Shown here one piece after another: positions 1 to 4,897 of a stretch of 5,719 nt of DNA. Every line of letters begins with the position of its first letter. Position 1 is the stretch's first letter. The notes under the pieces are model-generated. The model had not been told where the DNA came from. It saw nothing but the letters and a program-made list of their open reading frames with translations, and made no database searches. Made by a program: the position numbers and the translations under genes. Source of the DNA: an uncultured Slackia sp. (GTDB lineage: Bacteria; Actinomycetota; Coriobacteriia; Coriobacteriales; Eggerthellaceae); contig CAKUEV010000129.1 in the NCBI GenBank assembly GCA_934646845.1, positions 1 to 5,719 of the forward strand, written 5' to 3'.

Positions 1-282
1 TCGCGCACCGATATAGTGACCGCCGCCCGCGAGGCTGTGGAAGACGCGTACCGCGCAGGCCTGAAGGCGCGCTGCTACAAGCCCATCACGCAGGAGCTCA
101 TGTTCGAGCACATCTCGAACTTCCAGCCGCTCGATTCCACCGAGTATCGCGCGCTCGAAGACGCCGTGATCGCCGATTTCCGCAAGCAGATTGCCGATAT
201 CGAACGCGATTTCGAAGAAGAAGCCGAAGCCGAAAGCCAGCGCTACGACGCGCTTGGCGACGATGACGAAAGTGTTGAATAG
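1..282 (+). CDS. C-terminal part of an unidentified protein (5' partial)
   Basis: The reading frame is open from the first base and ends at TAG 280-282, so the window contains only the last ~93 codons of a gene that starts upstream. A GTG at 16 is available as a start, but no Shine-Dalgarno precedes it and the frame is open before it, so I treat the gene as truncated by the window edge. The visible part looks mostly helical and charged. It ends in a strongly acidic tail (EEEAEAE, later DDDESVE) that could be a disordered or protein-binding C-terminus. There is no signal peptide, membrane segment or metal motif. I do not recognise the family. Its stop lies two bases before the GTG of the Rrf2 gene, so the two are probably co-transcribed and translationally coupled. 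Confidence 0.6.
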   Translation, partial: SRTDIVTAAREAVEDAYRAGLKARCYKPITQELMFEHISNFQPLDSTEYRALEDAVIADFRKQIADIERDFEEEAEAESQRYDALGDDDESVE

Positions 283-284
283 CC

Positions 285-692
285 GTGGAACTTACTCGCC
301 GAACCGATTACGCCTGCCGCATCATTCGCGCGGCGTATGCGAACAAAGACGCATATGTGTCGGTGTCCGATGTGGCCGACGCTGAAAGCATTCCTTATGC
401 GTTCGCCCGATCCATTCAGCATGATTTGGTGCATGCGGGGCTTTTGAAAACCGTGCGCGGCGCGAAGGGCGGCCTTACGCTCGCGTGCGATCCCGCGACA
501 ACCACGGTGCTCGATGTGCTTACCGCGCTTCAGGGACCCATGAACATGTCGCCGTGCTCGGCCGACCCGGAATACTGCGAGCGCTGCGGCGGTTGCGAGT
601 ATCACGGCATTTGGAAGCATGCCGATAGGCTTATGCAAGAATATTTCGAATCGATCACGCTCGAAAAGCTGTTTTCAGGAGAGGTTCGATGA
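285..692 (+). CDS. Rrf2/IscR-family transcriptional regulator with Fe-S ligand cysteines
   Basis: This 135-residue protein has the standard Rrf2 length and architecture. Its N-terminus, ELTRRTDYACRIIRAAY, is the typical first helix of the family and supports the GTG start at 285. A winged helix-turn-helix fills residues 1 to about 80, with the recognition helix near 36-50 and a wing at VRGAKGGLTLA (57-67). A metal-binding segment follows with C91, C98, C101, C104 and H107. In E. coli IscR the [2Fe-2S] ligands are C92, C98, C104 and H107, so three positions match exactly and C91 is offset by one. C101 is an additional cysteine. The protein should be a cytoplasmic dimer that senses iron-sulfur status, redox state or nitric oxide through its cluster; the signal and targets are inferred and unknown. 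The start codon is two bases after the upstream stop with only a weak GAAAG Shine-Dalgarno (268-272), which suggests coupling. Its stop overlaps the glycosylase start by ATGA. Confidence 0.9.
   Translation: MELTRRTDYACRIIRAAYANKDAYVSVSDVADAESIPYAFARSIQHDLVHAGLLKTVRGAKGGLTLACDPATTTVLDVLTALQGPMNMSPCSADPEYCERCGGCEYHGIWKHADRLMQEYFESITLEKLFSGEVR
677..684 (+). promoter_or_regulatory. Shine-Dalgarno for the MutY-like gene
   Basis: AGGAGAGG lies four bases before ATG 689, inside the end of the Rrf2 gene. It decides the start of the glycosylase gene. The next in-frame start candidate, GTG at 770, has no comparable site and would remove the first conserved helix. Confidence 0.7.
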
Positions 693-1573
693 TCATTGAA
701 GGGGCGCTTGAGGCGCCCCTTTTTACGAGTGAGCCCAGCGATGCCGACATCGCGGAATTCCAAGCGTGGGTGCGCGAGGCGGGGCAGGCGCTCTATCGCG
801 ACCTTCCCTGGCGCAATACGCGCGACGCATATGCCATTTGGATTTCTGAAGCCATGCTGCAGCAAACGCAGGTGTCGCGTGTGCTTTCCCGATGGGAGCG
901 GTTCTTGCGCCATTTTCCCACGGTTGACGCGCTCGCGTCGGCGAGCTCGGCCGATGTGGTTGAGGAGTGGCAGGGCTTGGGCTACAACCGCCGTGCGCTC
1001 GCGTTGAAGCGCGCTGCCGATATATGTTCCGCGGAATACGCTGGGCGCATGCCCGAAGGTGTAAATGAGCTCGTGAAGCTTCCCGGCATTGGTGATGCCA
1101 CCGCGGCGGGTATCACGGCGTTCTCGCGCGATGTTCCCTGCCTGTATCTCGAGACGAACGTGCGCGCGGTGTTCATTCACTGCTTCTTTCGCGATGCCGA
1201 ACGCGTGACCGACAAGGAGCTGCGCCCGCTTGTGGAGCGCGCATGCCCCGCCGAAGATGTGCGAAGCTGGTATTACGCGTTGCTCGATGTGGGCGCCCGC
1301 TTGAAGAAAGACCACAAAAACCCGACTCGCAGGGCTGCAGCCTATACGCGGCAAAGCAAATTTGAAGGTTCGCGTCGCCAAAAGCGCGCATGGCTCGTGC
1401 GCGAAGTCATGGCCGCGCCGGGGCTTTCGTCGGCTGAATTGCTGCGTCGATTGAATGTCGAGGAGCGTAAATCGGGCCGCGATGGGGTAGAGGGCGATGA
1501 ATTCGAATCCATCATGGCCGATCTTGCGCGCGAAGGCTTCTTCCATCGCGAAGGCGACGGGTGGCTTGCGTAG
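689..1573 (+). CDS. mutY: MutY-type A/G-specific adenine DNA glycosylase, Fe-S cluster-less subtype
   Basis: A 294-residue HhH-GPD base-excision glycosylase. The MutY family removes adenine mispaired with 8-oxoguanine or guanine. Visible motifs in order are LPWR (39-42), the catalytic-glutamate motif WISEAMLQQTQV (51-62, E54), GLGYN (97-100; classical MutY has GLGYY), and the helix-hairpin-helix LPGIGDATAAG (131-141), which lacks the endonuclease III lysine and so favours MutY over Nth. The motif LETNVR (154-159) follows, where MutY has LDGNV with the catalytic Asp; here it is E155. The DVGARLKK segment (200-207) is where the C-x6-C-x2-C-x5-C Fe-S loop should begin. Instead a basic, cysteine-free stretch follows (208-234). 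C112, C151, C165 and C186 are not arranged as a cluster site. The last ~60 residues look like a small winged helix, not the NUDIX-like 8-oxoG domain of ~350-residue MutY. From memory, a subfamily with the E-T-N motif and this basic segment exists in other bacteria, so this looks like a real lineage and not decay. It overlaps the Rrf2 gene by 4 nt. Confidence 0.85.
   Translation: MIIEGALEAPLFTSEPSDADIAEFQAWVREAGQALYRDLPWRNTRDAYAIWISEAMLQQTQVSRVLSRWERFLRHFPTVDALASASSADVVEEWQGLGYNRRALALKRAADICSAEYAGRMPEGVNELVKLPGIGDATAAGITAFSRDVPCLYLETNVRAVFIHCFFRDAERVTDKELRPLVERACPAEDVRSWYYALLDVGARLKKDHKNPTRRAAAYTRQSKFEGSRRQKRAWLVREVMAAPGLSSAELLRRLNVEERKSGRDGVEGDEFESIMADLAREGFFHREGDGWLA
699..724 (+). terminator. 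Intrinsic terminator-like hairpin after the Rrf2 gene, inside the start of mutY
   Basis: GGGGCGC (701-707) and GCGCCCC (713-719) pair perfectly around the loop TTGAG. Flanking A-T pairs extend the stem to 9 bp (699-707 with 713-721), and five T follow (720-724). It begins 7 nt after the Rrf2 stop, the classic position of a rho-independent terminator. It is also the fourth to twelfth codons of the glycosylase gene. Ribosomes starting at ATG 689 would disrupt it, so it may act as a translation-coupled attenuator. Activity is not demonstrated. Confidence 0.6.
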
Positions 1574-1628
1574 CGGTTTCAAGCTTATGCATTACGGTGA
1601 ATAGGACAGATTCGCGCGGCCGTCGTAC

Positions 1629-1699
1629 TCAATTCGTAAGTACCCCGCTTTAGGGGATATCCTGTTAGTCACTTTTTGAGCCTGTTTCAATTCCGTAAG
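1629..1699 (+). repeat. Imperfect direct repeat TCAATTC(C)GTAAG, two copies
   Basis: TCAATTCGTAAG is at 1629-1640 and TCAATTCCGTAAG at 1687-1699; the copies are identical except for one inserted C and start 58 bp apart. In the same stretch CCTGTT occurs at 1661-1666 and 1681-1686, exactly 20 bp apart. These could be repeated binding sites for a regulator, but two short copies may also arise by chance. Confidence 0.3.
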
Positions 1700-1845
1700 C
1701 CACAAATATTGAAAAATGTCCAAATAACTAGAAGCATACCCTCACTTTAAAAAGGTTATTCCCAGTTCAGCGATGCCCTATAAGGGAACACGACGGACAG
1801 AAACGCCCCATTTGGGCGAAAAAAAGATACCCAAGGTCAATATTC

Positions 1846-1873
1846 ATGTTACGATTCGGCAACAGCGTAACAT
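1846..1873. promoter_or_regulatory. Perfect inverted repeat, candidate operator
   Basis: ATGTTACG (1846-1853) and CGTAACAT (1866-1873) are exact reverse complements separated by 12 bp, giving a 20 bp centre-to-centre spacing of about two helical turns. That geometry fits a dimeric regulator binding one face of the DNA. It lies about 130-160 bp upstream of the hydrogenase start codon. The cognate protein cannot be named from sequence alone; it does not match the FNR, CRP or IscR consensus. Confidence 0.45.
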
Positions 1874-1892
1874 AGTTGTGCCATTTCCCGCA

Positions 1893-1904
1893 TTGTCTTC
1901 ACAA
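1893..1904. promoter_or_regulatory. TTGT-N4-ACAA dyad, possible regulator site
   Basis: TTGT (1893-1896) and ACAA (1901-1904) form a short perfect dyad. It resembles Crp/Fnr-superfamily sites in style, but the half-site spacing is two bases shorter than in FNR. If the -10 at 1952-1957 is real, its centre lies near -65, a plausible activator position. Four-base arms are weak evidence. Confidence 0.25.
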
Positions 1905-1936
1905 CAGGCTACCGTTGGCGGGTTTTGCCACCTTGC

Positions 1937-1961
1937 ATGCATCATTTGCGCCATAATGCAT
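1937..1961. promoter_or_regulatory. Dyad overlapping a possible -10 box of the hydrogenase promoter
   Basis: ATGCATCAT (1937-1945) and ATAATGCAT (1953-1961) are complementary at 8 of 9 positions around a 7 nt spacer. The right arm overlaps CATAAT (1952-1957), which matches five of six bases of the -10 consensus and would start transcription near 1964, about 40 nt before the start codon. No good -35 lies 16-18 bp upstream, so the promoter would need an activator. A bound dimer on the dyad would instead block it. ATGCAT appears again at 1981-1986. Promoter and operator roles are inferred. Confidence 0.4.
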
Positions 1962-1991
1962 AGCCGTCAGTGATTCCACCATGCATCTAAT

Positions 1992-1999
1992 AGGAGGTG
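1992..1999 (+). promoter_or_regulatory. Strong Shine-Dalgarno of the hydrogenase small subunit
   Basis: AGGAGGTG is an almost complete anti-16S match and ends five bases before ATG 2005. It lies downstream of the alternative in-frame ATG at 1981, so it fixes the true start at 2005. Confidence 0.85.
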
Positions 2000-2004
2000 T
2001 ACGA

Positions 2005-3237
2005 ATGGACAAACAGTCCACTGCCTCAGAGTTTCAGGGAATGCTCGAAGCGCGCGGTGTTTCGCGTCGTAGCTTCATGAAACTGTGTGGCACGCTCGCG
2101 GTTATGGCTGGCTTGGGTGAAGTCGCCGCTCCGCGCGTGGCCCAGGCTCTGGAAGAGTCGGTCATCGGCGCAAGCCGGGGCGACCTGTACCCGGTCATCT
2201 GGATCGAGGGTGCTTCTTGCACGGGTTGCACCGAGGCGTTCGCTCAGATCGACGCTCCCGACGCTGCTGCCGTCGTGCTCGAGCTCATTTCGCTCAACTA
2301 CAGCGAGACCCTGTCCGCTGCTGCGGGCCATTCGATGGAAAAGGCCAAGGAGCAGACCATCGAAGCCGGCAACTACATTTTGGTGTATGAAGGCGCCGTG
2401 CTCAACGGTTGGAACGGCAATGCGCTTCGCGTTGCTGGCAAAACCGGCAATGAGCACCTGATCGAGGCTGCCGAAAAGGCAACCGCGGTTGTCGCGCTCG
2501 GCTCTTGCGCCGTCAATGGCGGCTGGATGGCTGCCGCTCCCAACGCGTCTAACGCGACGGGCGTGCAGGCGTTCCTCAAGGAGCAGGGCATCAACGTGCC
2601 TATCATCAACATCCCGGGCTGCCCGCCGAACCCCGAGTGGCTCTGCGCGGTGCTCATCCAGTATCTGCTGCTGGGCGAGCTGCCCGAGCTCAACGCCGAG
2701 AACAAGCCCACGCAGATTTTCGGCCAGACCATTCACGACAATTGCCAGCGTCGTGGCCACTTCGAGAACGGCGAATTCGTTTACCAGTTCGGTTCTCCCG
2801 AAGAGGCTAAGGGCTACTGCCTGTACCCGCTGGGCTGCCGTGGCCCGCAAACCAAGGCCAACTGCGGCGTTGTTCGCTACAACCACCGTCGTTCTTGGTG
2901 CGTTGAAGCCGGCGCTCCCTGCATCGGCTGCTGCGAAGCTAACCCGAACAACCCGGGCCAGAACTGGGTCGAGGTCAACACTCCGTTCTTCAAGCGTCAT
3001 CGCGATCTGAACATCGGCGACTTCAAGTTCCAGCCTGGCACCATTGCCGCTGCCGTTCTCGGCATCGAAGCTGTCGCCCTGGTCATCCATGGCTTCGGCA
3101 TGAAGGCCGCCGGCCGCGTGCCGAACGGCGCCGAGTTCGAGAAGAAGCGCGCTTGGGACGCTAAGCATCCCGAGAAGTCCATCGGCGTGTATGACGACGC
3201 CCCGAAATCTGACGCCAAGAAAGGAGGCGACGAGTAA
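2005..3237 (+). CDS. hyaA: [NiFe] hydrogenase small subunit, Tat-exported, membrane-anchored
   Basis: A 410-residue Fe-S electron-transfer subunit of a group 1 respiratory uptake hydrogenase. It carries electrons from the NiFe site to the cytochrome subunit. A twin-arginine signal SRRSFMK (20-26), a hydrophobic stretch and a probable cleavage site after AQA (46-48) show folded export together with the large subunit. Proximal cluster ligands are C72, C75 (CTGC), C168 and C206 (PGCPPNP). Distal ligands are H244, C247, C272 and C278. Medial ligands are C287, C306 and C309. Family members normally have WPV before the last pair; here it is SWCV with C299, which should make the medial cluster [4Fe-4S]. 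The two extra cysteines of oxygen-tolerant enzymes are absent (G74, G173). A C-terminal transmembrane helix (about 345-366) is followed by a charged tail of ~45 residues that should lie in the cytoplasm. The start at 2005 was chosen by the Shine-Dalgarno. The type resembles the Coriobacteria-type (HydDB group 1i) class, which needs a classifier to confirm. Confidence 0.95.
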   Translation: MDKQSTASEFQGMLEARGVSRRSFMKLCGTLAVMAGLGEVAAPRVAQALEESVIGASRGDLYPVIWIEGASCTGCTEAFAQIDAPDAAAVVLELISLNYSETLSAAAGHSMEKAKEQTIEAGNYILVYEGAVLNGWNGNALRVAGKTGNEHLIEAAEKATAVVALGSCAVNGGWMAAAPNASNATGVQAFLKEQGINVPIINIPGCPPNPEWLCAVLIQYLLLGELPELNAENKPTQIFGQTIHDNCQRRGHFENGEFVYQFGSPEEAKGYCLYPLGCRGPQTKANCGVVRYNHRRSWCVEAGAPCIGCCEANPNNPGQNWVEVNTPFFKRHRDLNIGDFKFQPGTIAAAVLGIEAVALVIHGFGMKAAGRVPNGAEFEKKRAWDAKHPEKSIGVYDDAPKSDAKKGGDE

Positions 3238-4896
3238 ATGACGCGTTCCGTTATCGACCCCATTACCCGTATCGAGGGTCACCTTCGCGCTGAGATGGAG
3301 GTTACCGACGGCGTCGTTACCGACGCTTGGATTTCCGGCGGCTGCTTCCGTGGCATGGAGCTCGTCGTGCGCGACCGCACCCCCGAAGATGCCGCCTACA
3401 TCGTGCAGCGCATCTGCGGCGTGTGCCCCGTTTCGCACATGCATTCCGCTTCTATCGCAGCTGAGCAGGCTCTGGGTATCACCATTCCCAACAACGCCCG
3501 CATCATCCGCAACCTCGTCGAGGGCGCGCAGTTCTTGCACAGCCATATCCTTTGGCTGTACAACCTGGCTGGCCTCGACTACGTGAACCCGCTGAACGCG
3601 CTTTCCGCCGACGCGGCTGACGCCTACGACCTGGCGACCGAGCTGGGCACCCCGTCTGCCGACTTCGTTGGCCTGCAGGATCGCCTGAAGAAGTTCGCCG
3701 ACAATGGCCAGCTCTCCATCTTCAGCGGCAACTGGTTCGACACCGGCGAGTACAACATGACTCCCGAGGCCGACCTCATCCTCACCGCGCACTACCTGGA
3801 AGCCCTGCAGATGCAGTCGAAGGCTTCCGAGATCGCAGCACTGCTCGGCGGCAAGATGCCCCACATTATGACCATCGTTCCTGGCGGCACGGCATTTGTT
3901 CCCACCGCTGAGAAGCTCGACGACCTGAAGGGCCTTGTCGACGAGGTGTACGAGTGGGTCGCCAACACCATGATTCCCGACACGCTGGCTATCGCGAAGT
4001 ACTATCCCGAGGCCACCACGTTCGGCAAGGGCATTGGCCGCTATGCCGCTTGGGGCGTGTTCGAGAATGCATTCGACGAGGGCACTTCCTACGCCGACCG
4101 CATGCGCAATCGCTACCTGCCTGCTGGCGTTCTCGATGAGAACTTCAACATCTCCGACCCCGACGAGTCGAAGATTACTGAGTACGTTGGCCACTCCTGG
4201 TACGAGGGCGACGCTGATCTGCCGCCGTTCGAACAGGACACCAAGCCCGCATTCACCGAGTACGACGTCAACGACCGCTACACTTGGGACAAGTGCCCGC
4301 TGTACGACGGCAAGTCTCTCGAGACCGGCTCGTTCGCTCGCGTGCTTGTCGCTTACAAGCGCGGCGTTCCGTTCGTCAAGCAGCATGTCGACGAGATGCT
4401 CGTTGCTCTGGGCGCTCAGGCTGGCGATCTTTCTGTTCTGCAGAACACGCTCGGCCGTACTGCTGCCCGCCAGGTTGAGACCCTCTACATCGCTACGCTG
4501 ATGAAGGAATGGGTCAACGAGCTGTGCGAAGCTATCAAGAGCGGCGACTCCGAGTACTTCCGTGCTCCCGAGAAGTCCGATGGCGAAGGCACCGCGTTCT
4601 GGGAGGCCCCGCGTGGCGCTCTCTACCACTCCGAGAAGGTCAAGGGCGGCAAGATCACCGATTACCAGATCATCATTCCGTCCACGTGGAACCTCGCTCC
4701 GCACGACCCGCAGGGCAACTACGGCCCGTTGGAGCAGGCGCTCATCGGCGTTCCTGTCGCCGACGTGGAGAAGCCGATCAACGCGCTGCGTACCGTTCAC
4801 AGCTTCGACCCCTGCACCGCTTGCGCTGTGCACATCGTCGAGCCGAAGACCGGCAAGAAGTTTGAGACCGTAACCAGCCCGTGGGGGGTGAAGTAA
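3238..4896 (+). CDS. hyaB: [NiFe] hydrogenase large (catalytic) subunit precursor
   Basis: A 552-residue catalytic subunit that splits H2 at a Ni-Fe(CN)2CO centre. The start directly follows the small-subunit stop (TAA then ATG) with AAGGAGG at 3221-3227 as Shine-Dalgarno. Motifs in order are RIEGHL (11-16), with E13 at the proton-transfer glutamate position; the L1 motif RICGVCPVSH (58-67), with C60 and C63; APRG (457-460), with the active-site arginine R459; PSTWN (481-485); and the C-terminal motif DPCTACAVH (524-532), with C526 and C529. The four cysteines bind nickel. All are TGC or TGT codons, so this is not a selenocysteine enzyme. The ~20 residues after H532 form the extension that a HyaD-type endopeptidase removes after nickel insertion. 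That protease gene is not in the window. There is no signal peptide of its own; the subunit should be exported by hitchhiking on the Tat signal of its partner. Length is normal for group 1 enzymes. Confidence 0.96.
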   Translation: MTRSVIDPITRIEGHLRAEMEVTDGVVTDAWISGGCFRGMELVVRDRTPEDAAYIVQRICGVCPVSHMHSASIAAEQALGITIPNNARIIRNLVEGAQFLHSHILWLYNLAGLDYVNPLNALSADAADAYDLATELGTPSADFVGLQDRLKKFADNGQLSIFSGNWFDTGEYNMTPEADLILTAHYLEALQMQSKASEIAALLGGKMPHIMTIVPGGTAFVPTAEKLDDLKGLVDEVYEWVANTMIPDTLAIAKYYPEATTFGKGIGRYAAWGVFENAFDEGTSYADRMRNRYLPAGVLDENFNISDPDESKITEYVGHSWYEGDADLPPFEQDTKPAFTEYDVNDRYTWDKCPLYDGKSLETGSFARVLVAYKRGVPFVKQHVDEMLVALGAQAGDLSVLQNTLGRTAARQVETLYIATLMKEWVNELCEAIKSGDSEYFRAPEKSDGEGTAFWEAPRGALYHSEKVKGGKITDYQIIIPSTWNLAPHDPQGNYGPLEQALIGVPVADVEKPINALRTVHSFDPCTACAVHIVEPKTGKKFETVTSPWGVK

Positions 4897-4897
4897 G

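Larger units (their letters stand above)
1574..2004 (+). promoter_or_regulatory. Non-coding control region upstream of the hydrogenase operon
   Basis: Roughly 400 bp between the mutY stop and the hydrogenase start hold no credible gene. About 1665-1760 is clearly AT-richer than the surrounding coding DNA. The region is full of short dyads: CCCC-N6-GGGG (1643-1656), the overlapping palindrome GGATATCC (1655-1662), CCCT-ATA-AGGG (1776-1786), CGCCC-N5-GGGCG (1804-1818), ATGTTACG-N12-CGTAACAT (1846-1873), TTGT-N4-ACAA (1893-1904) and a 25 bp dyad at 1937-1961. TCAATTCGTAAG occurs at 1629-1640 and again with one extra base at 1687-1699. No clear rho-independent terminator for mutY was found; none of these dyads is followed by a T-tract on the + strand. 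The density of operator-like elements suggests multi-input regulation of the hydrogenase genes, which is an inference. Confidence 0.6.

Noticed and set aside
602..1582. 326-codon antisense frame over mutY
   Set aside because: It is codon-aligned with mutY and arises from the same codon bias. The sense protein has clear catalytic motifs; the antisense product has none.
1804..1825. CGCCC-N5-GGGCG hairpin as a mutY terminator
   Set aside because: On the + strand it is followed by A residues, not T, and it is 230 bp past the stop. On the - strand only three T would follow.
1773..1973. 66-codon frame in the intergenic region
   Set aside because: No Shine-Dalgarno precedes the ATG, the composition is not protein-like, and it overlaps several dyads better explained as regulatory DNA.
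1981..2004. Upstream ATG 1981 as the start of the small subunit
   Set aside because: The strong AGGAGGTG lies downstream of it and at the right distance from ATG 2005; no Shine-Dalgarno serves 1981.
2026..4833. Very long antisense reading frame (935 codons) across the small and large hydrogenase subunit genes
   Set aside because: It is codon-aligned with both sense genes, which happen to share one frame. It exists because TTA, CTA and TCA codons are avoided. The translation has low-complexity Val/Ala/Arg/Leu composition and no recognisable domain.
4807..4836. [NiFeSe] hydrogenase possibility
   Set aside because: The Ni-binding residue C526 is an ordinary TGC codon and no in-frame TGA occurs, so there is no selenocysteine.
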